Shown in pieces: positions 15,369-24,711 of a stretch of 32,580 bases of DNA (position 1 is the stretch's first letter; each line of letters begins with the position of its first letter). A program made the position numbers and the translations under genes. This stretch comes from Algoriphagus sp. (GTDB lineage: Bacteria; Bacteroidota; Bacteroidia; Cytophagales; Cyclobacteriaceae). The stretch lies in NCBI RefSeq assembly GCF_029254265.1, contig NZ_JAQWXX010000039.1, positions 1 to 32,580 of the forward strand, written 5' to 3'. The notes under the pieces were generated by a model. The model worked only from the letters and a program-made list of their open reading frames with translations. It had not been told where the DNA came from and did not search any database.

Positions 15369-17581
15369 ATATTCAACCAATAATTCAACTTAAGTACTAG
15401 GCTACGTTGCTTTGGTATAAAGTCTCCCGGGAAATAGTTGTCTGTGTAGACCAAGAAGAAGTCTGAAACTGGCGCAAATCTCCACTGCAGACGGGTATTA
15501 ATATTCAAATTATCAATCTGATTATTGTACTGGATAAAGGTAGTCCAGAAAAGACTCTTGGTGAACGTTAGATCAATTCGAGGTCCGATCAAAAATAAAT
15601 CTGCATCATTCTGAGGTTCCGGAAGCTCAATTTTATTGTAACTGAAGTTCATCGAAATATTCGCAGTATATCCCATTCGAAGACCCATTTCTCCCCTAAA
15701 GGTTGCGATCGATCCAGTAAAATAATCCCCAAACTCTGACCGAAGGTTTACATTAAATGCTTTACGAGGGTTGCTTTGAAACTGAAACTCTACTGTATTA
15801 TTGTAATAACCAGTGCCAGCAGGGAGAGGCTCCCCACCAGTTCGAGTCGGATCAAAATCATTGAACAAATAGATATATCTATTCTTCTGGGTCAAAGTAA
15901 ATTGAGCCAAAGATTGGAATCTCACTTCATAGCCAACATTAAAATCCCGATCAGTGGTTCCTAGGGTTTCATTCCAGCGAAGTTCGTATTCTATTTTTGG
16001 ACCATGACGATTAATAATCCGTGATTGAGGGAAGAAGCTGTAAGAGATATCTGGATTGAAGCGCTTGTAATCTACCCTCGGCACAAAGCCTACTACAGGA
16101 TTATAGCTTTCTCCGATATCTAAATAGCTGATGCTCCAGCGCCAATGAAGGTCATTATAGAGTACGTATGCATTGAACGTACCTGGTTTTTTTCCTATAT
16201 CCTTTTCAAAGGTTCGGTGATAAAATGCCTTTCCTGTCCATTTATTGTCTGCTGAAGCCAAGTTGTATTCCAATCCCAACAAACGATTATAAGCCGTCGG
16301 GTCAAATAAACTTTGGTACTCATCCAAAGCTAAGGATTCACGATCGACGAAGATCATCCCGATGTTTGATCTATTGAAAACCTTCTTTTGTAAGGCCAGA
16401 ACGCTGAAGTTTTTTCCTGAAATCCCAGCTTCATCGTCGGTTGCAGTTTGCATATTCATCATGCCGACACGCCAATCGTCGGTGACTTTTCCTGAAAGTC
16501 TAGCACCATAAATTATCCTATTTTGGATATTCTGACCTGTATTTTCATCACGATCTACCCCAATTCTTCTCGAAAAAAACGGTCTAGCCAATGGGTGTCC
16601 AAAGCTTGCAAACAAATCTCCATTTTCTAGGAAGAATTGCCGACGCTCAGGAAAGAAAATCTCGAAACGGTCCAGATTGGTCACCTGTTCATCGACCTCT
16701 ACCTGAGAAAAATCCGGATTGATCGTCAAATCCAAATTCAACGCTGGCCCGATTCCAATTTTTGCATCACCACCTACTGCTGGAGTGGGTTTTTCAGAAG
16801 TGCCTTCTATGAAGTTTTTTGATGTTCTACCAGCGATGTAAGGGATCAACGAAATATTTGCTGAGTTCTTTTTTAAAGGTTCTTCGAAAATAAGCTTTCG
16901 TGAAAACGCTAAGGATATAATGGAAAAATTTCGTGGAATTGGCGCCCAAGTACTTCGCTCTGGCAAATGACTATCAATTCTGTAAAAATTCACATTCCAG
17001 TTTTGTGCGCCATCCTGAAATCGAATGGTAGAAAGCGGAATGATTGCCTCTACTACCCAGCGATCTTCAAGGATAGTCGCTTCAGCAAACCACTTATTAT
17101 CCCAAGCCAAGCTTAGATCTTCCGACCGAGATCCTCCATTTGAAAGCAGGCCTTCCCGCTGCACACCATAGGGATTTACTCCAAACTGAAATGCATTAGT
17201 CTTATCATTAAAGGTATCAAATACAAAGGTTACCCCATCATTAGCCTCTCCTCGATAATCTCTACGCAAAGAGGTGGAAATGTATTTCCGATCCTCATTG
17301 TTTTCCATGATCGCAGCCAAATAGATATTGTTATCATCAAATGCGACTTTTACTCTTGTATTTATCTGGGCTCTGGAAGTATCAGAGGGAAAGTATTGCA
17401 TAAAATCCCCATTCCAACCTTCGGCATCCATCCAAATCGCTTCGTCCAGTACCCCATCCAATTTGATTGGCTCTTTTAATTTAAATGCGAATGCGTTGCC
17501 CTGATCGGGTAATGCTTCTTTTTGGGCAAAAGCCGACTGGAAAAAAATTGACAGAAATAACGTATAAAATAAGCTTTTCAT
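15365..17581 (-). CDS. DUF5916 protein with N-terminal CBM9-like domain
   Basis: The ATG at 17581 gives a 738-residue protein with a signal peptide (MKSLFYTLFLSIFFQSAFAQ). A GTG six codons upstream would overlap a -7 box and spoil the signal. The N-terminal part, with KLDGVLDEAIW and RVKVAFDDNNIYLAAIM, is the CBM9-like domain that opens DUF5916 proteins. The remainder, with ERRQFFLENGDLF and many aromatic-ended amphipathic strands up to the C-terminus (LNYWLNI), looks like an outer-membrane beta-barrel. Members are widespread in Bacteroidota and are of unproven function, possibly binding or transporting carbohydrates. It overlaps the thioredoxin-like gene tail by 4 nt. Confidence 0.88.
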   Translation of the reverse strand: MKSLFYTLFLSIFFQSAFAQKEALPDQGNAFAFKLKEPIKLDGVLDEAIWMDAEGWNGDFMQYFPSDTSRAQINTRVKVAFDDNNIYLAAIMENNEDRKYISTSLRRDYRGEANDGVTFVFDTFNDKTNAFQFGVNPYGVQREGLLSNGGSRSEDLSLAWDNKWFAEATILEDRWVVEAIIPLSTIRFQDGAQNWNVNFYRIDSHLPERSTWAPIPRNFSIISLAFSRKLIFEEPLKKNSANISLIPYIAGRTSKNFIEGTSEKPTPAVGGDAKIGIGPALNLDLTINPDFSQVEVDEQVTNLDRFEIFFPERRQFFLENGDLFASFGHPLARPFFSRRIGVDRDENTGQNIQNRIIYGARLSGKVTDDWRVGMMNMQTATDDEAGISGKNFSVLALQKKVFNRSNIGMIFVDRESLALDEYQSLFDPTAYNRLLGLEYNLASADNKWTGKAFYHRTFEKDIGKKPGTFNAYVLYNDLHWRWSISYLDIGESYNPVVGFVPRVDYKRFNPDISYSFFPQSRIINRHGPKIEYELRWNETLGTTDRDFNVGYEVRFQSLAQFTLTQKNRYIYLFNDFDPTRTGGEPLPAGTGYYNNTVEFQFQSNPRKAFNVNLRSEFGDYFTGSIATFRGEMGLRMGYTANISMNFSYNKIELPEPQNDADLFLIGPRIDLTFTKSLFWTTFIQYNNQIDNLNINTRLQWRFAPVSDFFLVYTDNYFPGDFIPKQRSLVLKLNYWLNI

Positions 17582-17598
17582 AGGTTGGGGGTAGCACA

Positions 17599-17606
17599 CA
17601 AAGTTA
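17599..17606 (-). promoter_or_regulatory. candidate -7 box (TAACTTTG) for the DUF5916 gene
   Basis: Read on the minus strand this is an exact TAnnTTTG match ending 17 nt before the ATG at 17581, a sensible distance for a short leader. No good TTTG was seen at the -33 distance. Confidence 0.35.
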
Positions 17607-17683
17607 TTCCCATAACCTACCTATCCATTCGCTTTTATATTAATGGTAAAATCTGCTGATAATCTTCACAATAGAACGATTCA

Positions 17684-18109
17684 TCAACAGCCAAACGCAG
17701 TTAATATCAGGTTTCTACCACTTGCCCGACGCCGAAATTCACAAAGGTAAATTCCCTGCCAAATTCCAAGATTGAGTTTTCCACCTGTAATGGGAATTTG
17801 GAGACTACTATCAAAAAAACTGGCTTTAATGTGCGCAGGCATATCATCCGGACCTTCATAGGTGTGGATAAACCGTGGATAAGATTCCGGAATTAATTCA
17901 TTTACAAAGGTTTGAAAGTCTTTCCGAACGGTCGGATCAGCATTTTCATTAATTGTAAGTGCTGCAGAAGTGTGCTGAATAAAAATCTGGAGAAATCCGA
18001 TTTGGATAGTTTTGATTTCGGGAATGGCATTCTCCACATGTTCGGTGATCAAATGATAGCCAGCAGGGAAAGGAGCAAGCGTGAGATTTCTTTGAAAAAA
18101 ATGGGTCAT
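17684..18109 (-). CDS. yjbQ: YjbQ family protein (UPF0047, secondary thiamine-phosphate synthase)
   Basis: A 141-residue protein covering the whole YjbQ/UPF0047 fold. Conserved elements are IQHTSAALTINENADP and the later HIKASFFDSSLQIPI..GKLNLGIWQGIYLCEFR. Members have weak thiamine-phosphate synthase activity in complementation tests, while their true physiological reaction is uncertain. No signal peptide. The gene lies 32 bp downstream of a lipoprotein gene on the same strand, with an exact TAACTTTG box only 4 nt before its ATG. Confidence 0.9.
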   Translation of the reverse strand: MTHFFQRNLTLAPFPAGYHLITEHVENAIPEIKTIQIGFLQIFIQHTSAALTINENADPTVRKDFQTFVNELIPESYPRFIHTYEGPDDMPAHIKASFFDSSLQIPITGGKLNLGIWQGIYLCEFRRRASGRNLILTAFGC

Positions 18110-18113
18110 CCTT

Positions 18114-18121
18114 CAAAGTTA
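18114..18121 (-). promoter_or_regulatory. TAACTTTG box 4 nt before the yjbQ start
   Basis: On the minus strand this is an exact TAnnTTTG match in the 32-bp gap before the YjbQ gene. If it is a -7 box, transcription would begin at or next to the ATG, giving a leaderless message. It may equally be chance in AT-rich DNA. Confidence 0.25.
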
Positions 18122-18141
18122 ATAACTAAAAAGAAACAGGC

Positions 18142-18573
18142 TCAATTCAAATTATTAGGATTGTAAATCGCTTTGAAAAAGTGAGTAGGACCATCACAGG
18201 CTTGCCAAGTGCCTGCCAATTCGTTGTTTCCCAAATTATTCAGGTATTCTTCACCACGAAAACAGCTATGTATAAGGTTGCTATCCTGGTCCTCAAAAGT
18301 CAATACAATTCCTTCAAAATCAGCTATCTCAGGGTCTTTAAAAGTTCCTTTAGCAGTTTGGTCTCCTACTCGCTTTAGGAATGTCCCATCGTCATTGAAC
18401 TGATAATAATAAAGCGAATCGGAAACTGGAATAAAGTCCATATTAGGAGCCCAAGAAGGCTGAATGCCTACCAGAAAATATTGTAGCGAACTCTGCGTAA
18501 TTGGATCTTCACTTTCTTTGCAAGAAAAAATTCCTAGACCTAGGACTAAAGCAAATACGAGTTTCATTTTCAT
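18142..18573 (-). CDS. lipoprotein of unknown function
   Basis: A 143-residue protein with lipobox GIFSC (Cys18). The mature part has a lipocalin-like rhythm: a short strand LYYYQFNDDGTFLKRVG, then KGTFKD, IVLTFED and ELAGTWQAC..HFFKAIY, which resembles small DUF-type lipocalin lipoproteins of Bacteroidota in which FNDDGTF..KGTF is common. Two cysteines (HSC, QAC) could form a disulfide. The family is not certain. It precedes the YjbQ gene on the same strand. Confidence 0.7.
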   Translation of the reverse strand: MKMKLVFALVLGLGIFSCKESEDPITQSSLQYFLVGIQPSWAPNMDFIPVSDSLYYYQFNDDGTFLKRVGDQTAKGTFKDPEIADFEGIVLTFEDQDSNLIHSCFRGEEYLNNLGNNELAGTWQACDGPTHFFKAIYNPNNLN

Positions 18574-18607
18574 AGTTTGATGTATTTCGTTGAAGCTTTT
18601 GAACGCC

Positions 18608-18615
18608 CAAATTTA
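18608..18615 (-). promoter_or_regulatory. candidate -7 box (TAAATTTG) for the 18573 lipoprotein gene
   Basis: On the minus strand this is an exact TAnnTTTG match ending 34 nt before the start codon, within the gap between the TfoX-like and lipoprotein genes. The -33 element is not obvious. Confidence 0.35.
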
Positions 18616-18666
18616 GGAGGCGGTTGTGTGTAATCTAGAAATTATAGAACAAAACCAAAAATACCT

Positions 18667-19029
18667 TCAACTCCTTCCTTTACTCTTTTTAGCAAATGGA
18701 TTAAATTTTAAAGCTAAATCCACCCAAAACTCCAAGTCTTCATCCAAGTCATAGCCTTCTGGATAAACAAACACAAAACCCTTCATCGGTCGACCGGTAA
18801 ATTCCATGGATCTGCAGCCAATCCGATTGGAATATTGAGTTTCTGCTGCCTCACCGATTCGAGCCATAATTCGATCTTCATTAGTTTTTTTATCTCGGAC
18901 GATTCCTATACACATCTTATCTTCTACCATAAAGACCAAACCACCCATCATCGCTTTTTGATAAAAATTGACCTTTCGATCCATTAGAATTCGCTCGATT
19001 CGTTCGGCTAAATATTCATCGTATGCCAT
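18667..19029 (-). CDS. TfoX/Sxy N-terminal domain protein
   Basis: A 120-residue protein consisting of a single TfoX-N domain: RIERILMDRK near the N-terminus, KAMMGGLVFMVEDKMCIGIV in the centre, then RSMEFTGRPMKGFVFV and a basic C-terminal tail. In gamma-proteobacteria, full TfoX/Sxy proteins activate competence genes together with CRP. Stand-alone TfoX-N proteins of this size in Bacteroidota have no established role. It has no signal peptide and stands alone. Confidence 0.88.
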   Translation of the reverse strand: MAYDEYLAERIERILMDRKVNFYQKAMMGGLVFMVEDKMCIGIVRDKKTNEDRIMARIGEAAETQYSNRIGCRSMEFTGRPMKGFVFVYPEGYDLDEDLEFWVDLALKFNPFAKKSKGRS

Positions 19030-19260
19030 TGCTAAGTTGTTGTTTTTTTTGGCTGGTGCATTCCCTTATAATCTTCGCTTTTTATTGAATGGATCCAATA
19101 CCGGACAGCATTCATTTAAAAATTTATAAGTGATTATGGGATTTAGCTTGGAGACGGGGGCATTCGGAGCCGTTAGCTTTAAGCCTATTCCTGACTTCTT
19201 AAAGATATTGATTTTCCTATTTATTCAGTACCGCCCGCTGCGGTAATAAAAATGTGACCT

Positions 19261-19274
19261 CTTAGTCGACTAAG
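19261..19274. promoter_or_regulatory. 14-bp perfect palindrome downstream of radA
   Basis: CTTAGTCGACTAAG is perfectly self-complementary and lies 27 nt past the radA stop. Read with radA it continues into a T-rich stretch 8 nt later, so it may be part of a weak terminator; it could also be a protein-binding site. The rest of the gap 19030-19300 holds a small hairpin (TACCGC/GCGGTA at about 19229-19245) and nothing else I can name. Confidence 0.3.
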
Positions 19275-19300
19275 GAAATATGTCATATAAGCCTGCCCTC

Positions 19301-20674
19301 CTAAAAAATTCTTTGATACATCTCCTCCAGCTTACTTACGGCAATCACCTGGATTTTATATTTCTTTAAGTCTAGCCCTTTGATCGCGTATTTGGAGACG
19401 ATGATTTTCTTAAAGCCCAGCTTTTCAGCTTCTGCAATTCGGTTTTCAATTCGGGACACTGCACGGATCTCTCCTCCCAATCCTATCTCCCCGGCAAAGC
19501 AAAGTTCCTCTGAGACAGGGGTGTCCTCGTAGCTGGAGATCAAGGAGGCACAAACAGCTAAGTCCAAGCCAGGATCATCTACCCGGATTCCTCCTGCCAC
19601 GTTCAGAAATACATCTTGCTGTCCTAACCGCATACCTCCTCGTTTTTCCAAGACTGCCAAAAGCATATTCAACCGCTTGGCATCATGTCCTGTACTACTT
19701 CGTTGAGGAGTTCCATAGGTCGCTGGGCTCACTAAGGACTGGATTTCAATTAGTAACGGGCGATTTCCCTCCATCATCGCTCCGATTGCCACGCCGTTGA
19801 GCACTTCTTCCCGCTGGGTCAAGAGTATCTCTGAAGGATTTGCGACAGTTCGAAGCCCCTCTGCACGCATCTCATAGATTCCAAGTTCATGCGTAGAGCC
19901 AAAGCGGTTTTTCGAAGTTCGAAGGATCCGATACGTCAAGTGCCGATCTCCTTCAAACTGCAAAACGGTATCTACCATATGCTCCAATACTTTTGGGCCG
20001 GCGATCGATCCATCTTTCGTAATATGACCGATAAGGAATACGGGCGTTCCGGTTTCTTTGGCAAATTTCATCAATTCAGCCGTACATTCTCTGACCTGAG
20101 AAACTGATCCTGCTGCTGATTCCACGTACTGACTATTCAAAGTCTGGATTGAGTCAATGATCAAAAAATCAGGCTTGAGTACTTCGATCTGTTGGAAAAT
20201 CTGTTGGGTATTCGTTTCGGAGAGCACATAGCAATCCGGATTTTTGGCTTCCATGCGATCTGCCCGCATTTTGATCTGGGCTTCGCTTTCTTCTCCGGAA
20301 ACATAAAGCACAGTTTTGCCTTGTAGCATCAAGGCGATCTGAAGCATCAGAGTTGACTTACCAATTCCTGGTTCACCCCCAATCAGGACCAGCGATCCTG
20401 GCACTATTCCCCCGCCCAAAACCCGATCAAGCTCTCCGTCCCGAGTGACCCATCGGGCTTGTTCTTCGTACTTGACTTCCTGAATTTTTCGCGGTGTATT
20501 TGCCTTTTTCATCCCGGAAGCAGGAGACTTCCAGTTGCCTTTTCCACTTTCTTCCTTTTGGATTACTTCTTCTACATAGGTATTCCATTCCCCGCAGGCG
20601 GGACATTTTCCAATCCATTTGGCACTTTGGGAGCCACAGTTTTGGCAGAAAAAAGAGGTTTTGGTTTTTGACAT
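19301..20674 (-). CDS. radA: DNA repair protein RadA
   Basis: A 457-residue protein of normal RadA length. It shows the N-terminal C4 zinc finger (Cys10, Cys13, Cys24, Cys27), the Walker A motif GEPGIGKST (100-108), the RadA-specific KNRFG motif (TSKNRFGST) and the C-terminal Lon-protease-like domain from about residue 280 (GGIRVDDPGLDLAVCASLIS..). RadA is a RecA-related, DnaB-like helicase that extends strand exchange and processes branched recombination intermediates. It sits 145 bp downstream of polA on the same strand; the gap shows no clear terminator. Confidence 0.97.
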   Translation of the reverse strand: MSKTKTSFFCQNCGSQSAKWIGKCPACGEWNTYVEEVIQKEESGKGNWKSPASGMKKANTPRKIQEVKYEEQARWVTRDGELDRVLGGGIVPGSLVLIGGEPGIGKSTLMLQIALMLQGKTVLYVSGEESEAQIKMRADRMEAKNPDCYVLSETNTQQIFQQIEVLKPDFLIIDSIQTLNSQYVESAAGSVSQVRECTAELMKFAKETGTPVFLIGHITKDGSIAGPKVLEHMVDTVLQFEGDRHLTYRILRTSKNRFGSTHELGIYEMRAEGLRTVANPSEILLTQREEVLNGVAIGAMMEGNRPLLIEIQSLVSPATYGTPQRSSTGHDAKRLNMLLAVLEKRGGMRLGQQDVFLNVAGGIRVDDPGLDLAVCASLISSYEDTPVSEELCFAGEIGLGGEIRAVSRIENRIAEAEKLGFKKIIVSKYAIKGLDLKKYKIQVIAVSKLEEMYQRIF

Positions 20675-20819
20675 TTAGAATTACAGTGGTAAAATACGAT
20701 TTAAGATATATGGAGAGATAGGTATCGAGGTACTAGATTTTGTGGACCCGAATGTTTCAATTAGCTATTCAGTTTCTTCAATGACTAATTTTAAACTTTA
20801 AATTTTTCAATTATAAATT

Positions 20820-23648
20820 TTAATGCGCTTCTAGCCAATCCATACCCGTTCCCACTTCGACTTCGACTGGAACTTTCATTTTGATTGCATTCGACATAAG
20901 GCCTGGGATATTGGCCTTGAGAATCTCGATTTCATCCTTGTGCGCATCAAAAACCAATTCATCATGAACCTGTAGGATCATTTTGGATTTTAGATTTTTG
21001 GTTTTCATCCAATTGTGGACATGGATCATGGCCACTTTGATCAGATCAGCTGCTGAGCCTTGGATCGGCGCATTGATTGCATTTCGCTCCGCAAAGCCAC
21101 GCATGTTCATATTTCGACTGTTGATGTCTCGAAGATAGCGACGTCGGCCAAGGATAGTTTCCACATATTCGTCTTTCTGGGCTTTGGCGATCACGCCGTC
21201 CATATATTCTTTGACTGCGGGAAATTCTTTGAAATAGGCATCGATGATTTCTTTGGCCTCTCCTCTTGGAATGCTTAATCGTTGTGAAAGTCCAAAAGCA
21301 GAAATTCCATAGATAATTCCAAAATTTGCGGTTTTCGCTTTTCGACGCATATCTGTGGTGACTTCTTCCAGGGGAACTTGGAAAATTTTTGCTGCAGTAG
21401 TGGCGTGAATATCACGGCCGTTTTTGAATGCTTCTAGCATGGATTCATCCCCAGAAAACTCCGCCATGATCCGAAGCTCAATCTGTGAATAATCTGCTGC
21501 AAGTAGGATGTGATTTTCGTCCCGAGGGACAAATGCTTTCCGGATTTCCCGTCCTCGTGCTGTACGAATCGGAATATTTTGAAGATTCGGATTTACCGAA
21601 GAAAGTCTCCCCGTTGCTGCGACAAATTGATTGTAAGTAGTGTGGATACGACCGGTTTTCGGATTAATCAATAGCGGAAGAGAATCCACATAGGTTGATT
21701 TCAACTTGATCATCTGCCGATAATCCAAAATCGCCTGTGCGATTTCATGTTCATTAGCCAATCTGCTCAAGATTTCTTCTCCGGTAGCGTATTGCCCGGT
21801 TTTGGTTTTTTTGGCTTTTGGATCCAGTTTCAATTTTTCAAAAAGCACATCACCTAGTTGCTTTGGCGAAGCGAGGTTAAAGCGAACTCCAGCAATCTCA
21901 TACACCCGCTTTTCAATCTCCTGACTTTCTTTTTCCAATAAAACAGAAAGCTCGGCGAGACTTTCTGTATCGATTTTTACGCCTTCAAACTCCATATCCG
22001 CCAGAACATTAATCAGCGGATTTTCCACTTCATTGAAGAGTTTCTCCAACTGATTTTCTTTCAAAATAGGATCAAATGCAGATTTTAATCTAAGTGTGAT
22101 GTCAGCATCTTCAGCAGCGTAGCCTGTCACCTCATCCTCATCTACGTCACGCATATTTCCCTGATTCTTGCCTTTTTTTCCAATCAACTCTGTAATGGAT
22201 ACCGGTTTGTAGTTCAGGTATTGCTCGGCCAGCCAATCCATGGAATGCTTTCCTTCGGGTTCAATCAGATAGTGAGCAAGCATGGTATCATAAAGTGCAC
22301 CTTTGACTTCAATGCCATAGTTTTTCAGTACTAGGATATCGTATTTGATATTTTGGCCAATCTTTAGAATTTCCTCATTTTCAAAAAGTGGGCGAAGAAG
22401 TTCTAAAATCGCCTGAGTTTCTTGTTGGTTTTCTGAACAAGGAATGTAATAAGCCTCACCAGTGACATAGGCAAAGGAAATTCCGACTAATTCGGCTTCC
22501 ATGGCATTTACTGAAGTCGTCTCGGTATCAAAGCAAAGCTCAGTCTGCATCTGAAGGTATTCCAGCAATTCCTTGATGGCATCCTCCCCTTTGATTTTAT
22601 GGTAATTGTGAAGATTGGAGTGAATGGTGTCCGCGGGTGCTTTTTCAGAGATTTCTACACTTTCCTCTTCAAAATCATCAGAACTGAAAGGAGTTGAAGT
22701 AGCAACAGGAGCTGCGCCGAAAAGGCCCAACTGTTCATTTTTCTGTACTGAAGCCTTTTCTCCAGATTTTTTAAAAACCCGAGAGGCTAGTGTTCGGAAT
22801 TCGAGTTCAGTAAATATCGTCCGAAGTTTTTCCTCGTCTATTCCATCGTATTTCAAATCATCATGCACAAAGTCAATCGGCACGTCGATTTTGATGGTAG
22901 CAAGTTCCTTTGAGAGAATTCCCTGCTGCGCAAAGTTTTCCACATTCTCTTTTTGCTTACCCTTAAGGTCAGCTGTGTTTTTGATGAGTTCCTCGACCGT
23001 TCCATATTCCTTAAGGAGCTTCACAGCTGTTTTTTGACCGATTCCTGGGATTCCCGGGATATTATCCACTGCATCTCCCATTAGACCGAGAATATCTCGA
23101 ACTTGATCAACACTCTCTATATCCCATTTTTCACAGATTTGTTTTGGGCCCATGACATCGACCCCATTTCCCATAAATGCCGGTTTGTAAAGAAAAATAT
23201 GATCATCCACCAGCTGCCCATAGTCCTTGTCAGGTGTCATCATATAAACTGTGAAGTCCTCTTTCTCGGCCTTTTTGGCTAAAGTTCCAATGACATCATC
23301 TGCCTCAAAGCCATCTAATTCCAGGATGGGAATATTAAAAGCTTTGACGATTTCTTTGACCCAAGGGATGGCGATAGAAATATCTTCTGGTTGCTCTTGG
23401 CGGTTTGCTTTGTATGCTTCAAATTGAACATGCCGAAAAGTTGGGGCTTTGGTATCAAAAGCCACCCCAATGTGGGTAGGTTTTTCCTTATCTAATACCT
23501 CAAGTAGGGTATTTGTAAATCCCATCATGACTCCAGTATTCAATCCCTTGGAGTTGATTCGGGGGTTTTTGCTAAAGGCAAAATGTGCACGATAGATCAA
23601 TGCCATCGCATCTAATAAAAATAGCTTATGGGGCTGATTTTGGGACAT
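20820..23648 (-). CDS. polA: DNA polymerase I
   Basis: A 942-residue enzyme with all three domains. The 5'-3' exonuclease (about residues 8-300) has FEADDVIGTLA, MTPDKDYGQL and the helix-hairpin-helix GIPGIGQKTAVKLL. The 3'-5' exonuclease (about 350-530) retains its FDTETT metal site (Asp374, Glu376), so proofreading is probably active. The polymerase domain has motif A LLAADYSQIELRI, motif B RRKAKTANFGIIYG and motif C QVHDELVFD (893-901). It functions in Okazaki fragment maturation and excision repair. It is monocistronic or cotranscribed with radA. Confidence 0.98.
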   Translation of the reverse strand: MSQNQPHKLFLLDAMALIYRAHFAFSKNPRINSKGLNTGVMMGFTNTLLEVLDKEKPTHIGVAFDTKAPTFRHVQFEAYKANRQEQPEDISIAIPWVKEIVKAFNIPILELDGFEADDVIGTLAKKAEKEDFTVYMMTPDKDYGQLVDDHIFLYKPAFMGNGVDVMGPKQICEKWDIESVDQVRDILGLMGDAVDNIPGIPGIGQKTAVKLLKEYGTVEELIKNTADLKGKQKENVENFAQQGILSKELATIKIDVPIDFVHDDLKYDGIDEEKLRTIFTELEFRTLASRVFKKSGEKASVQKNEQLGLFGAAPVATSTPFSSDDFEEESVEISEKAPADTIHSNLHNYHKIKGEDAIKELLEYLQMQTELCFDTETTSVNAMEAELVGISFAYVTGEAYYIPCSENQQETQAILELLRPLFENEEILKIGQNIKYDILVLKNYGIEVKGALYDTMLAHYLIEPEGKHSMDWLAEQYLNYKPVSITELIGKKGKNQGNMRDVDEDEVTGYAAEDADITLRLKSAFDPILKENQLEKLFNEVENPLINVLADMEFEGVKIDTESLAELSVLLEKESQEIEKRVYEIAGVRFNLASPKQLGDVLFEKLKLDPKAKKTKTGQYATGEEILSRLANEHEIAQAILDYRQMIKLKSTYVDSLPLLINPKTGRIHTTYNQFVAATGRLSSVNPNLQNIPIRTARGREIRKAFVPRDENHILLAADYSQIELRIMAEFSGDESMLEAFKNGRDIHATTAAKIFQVPLEEVTTDMRRKAKTANFGIIYGISAFGLSQRLSIPRGEAKEIIDAYFKEFPAVKEYMDGVIAKAQKDEYVETILGRRRYLRDINSRNMNMRGFAERNAINAPIQGSAADLIKVAMIHVHNWMKTKNLKSKMILQVHDELVFDAHKDEIEILKANIPGLMSNAIKMKVPVEVEVGTGMDWLEAH

Positions 23649-23807
23649 TTTAAAGGTATTTTAGAAAATTTTTACTGCTTATAAAGGCTGTCCAAGGTAC
23701 AAAAAATACTGTGTAAAGGCAGAGAAAAATTCCCTGTGCGGTGATGAAATGACAGGTTTTGGCTATCTTATTGAAGACAAATTATTCATCACTTAAGGTA
23801 ATGCACT

Positions 23808-24122
23808 ATGAAAAAAACACTCTTAGTATTATTTCTGCTAATTACTGGCCCGATGGCCATGGCAGGTTCAGGCGATAAGTCTGATGGAAATAAAGATAAA
23901 ATTGAGCTAACTGAGGCTCAACAAGCCCGACTGGATGAAATGAAAGCCCGAGTCGATGAAATCAAGGAAATGGATTTCGGAGCTATGTCAAGAGACGAGC
24001 GTAAAGAAATTCGTGAAGAATTAAAGTCAATGAAGGCCGAGGCCAGAGAATCTGGAAATGGGTTATACCTTTCTGTAGGAGCTATTATCATTATATTGCT
24101 TCTTTTGATTTTGATTCTTTAA
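23808..24122 (+). CDS. small exported protein with charged helix and C-terminal membrane anchor
   Basis: A 104-residue protein with a signal peptide (about residues 1-19, ending AMA), a central segment of about 55 residues that is almost wholly charged and helix-forming (EAQQARLDEMKARVDEIKEM.. and RDERKEIREELKSM), and a C-terminal stretch of about 18 hydrophobic residues ending at the last codon. This predicts a periplasmic helix or coiled coil tethered to a membrane at its C-terminus. Proteins of this layout are frequent in Bacteroidota, with no known function. It is followed by a strong terminator. Confidence 0.75.
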   Translation: MKKTLLVLFLLITGPMAMAGSGDKSDGNKDKIELTEAQQARLDEMKARVDEIKEMDFGAMSRDERKEIREELKSMKAEARESGNGLYLSVGAIIIILLLLILIL

Positions 24123-24145
24123 TTAGATCAGTTTCGTTGAAAATC

Positions 24146-24184
24146 AAAGAGCCTGCTTCAAAATCTTGAAGCAGGCTCTTTTGT
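24146..24184. terminator. bidirectional rho-independent terminator
   Basis: A perfect 16-bp stem (24146-24161 with 24166-24181) encloses the tetraloop AATC and is flanked by A and T runs on both sides. It ends transcription of the small exported protein gene and of the convergent membrane-protein gene. Confidence 0.93.
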
Positions 24185-24199
24185 TATTTTGGGTTAGGA

Positions 24200-24637
24200 T
24201 TATTTTTCAGATTGGATCAGATACTTTTTAACGGCGTTAGCTCTCAGAATAATTAGAACCATTGGGACTAACCAAACCAACTCATTGAATATCAAGTGAA
24301 ATCCGGATCGTTTGTTCCATCCTATATTTGGTAAAAAGCCAAAAGAAAACCATAAAGCGAGCAGGATTTTCCCAATGATTCCAATCCCAATCAAGTAGAT
24401 CCAGCTAACCGGATAAAAAGCACTCACGAAAATGACCAAGCCAACAAGCAATCCAAAAGTGCCATAATAGGATGCACTCAGACCGTCAAAACTACCCTGA
24501 CCCATCGAAAGCCAGTTGACCAAAGTTGGTCCAAACCACTTGAAAAAGGCCGACCAAGCGATGGTGTACATTCCGGCCAACAGGAGAAGGCCTCTGAAGT
24601 GCATGGGGAAAATTGGGAATGGAGCTTTTTGATCCAT
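24200..24637 (-). CDS. four-helix membrane protein of unknown function
   Basis: A 145-residue hydrophobic protein with about four membrane segments (around residues 13-32, 55-75, 78-100 and 112-133) separated by short loops, and a basic C-terminus (RANAVKKYL). No conserved catalytic motif is visible, and I cannot assign a family. It is divergent from the amidase gene and convergent with the small exported protein gene. Confidence 0.7.
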   Translation of the reverse strand: MDQKAPFPIFPMHFRGLLLLAGMYTIAWSAFFKWFGPTLVNWLSMGQGSFDGLSASYYGTFGLLVGLVIFVSAFYPVSWIYLIGIGIIGKILLALWFSFGFLPNIGWNKRSGFHLIFNELVWLVPMVLIILRANAVKKYLIQSEK

Positions 24638-24711
24638 GAATGGTTTGATTATTTAAGGCTTATTGAACACCTTGTGGGTCTACTTGTTTGGACTAGCCAC
24701 AAAATTATTCA

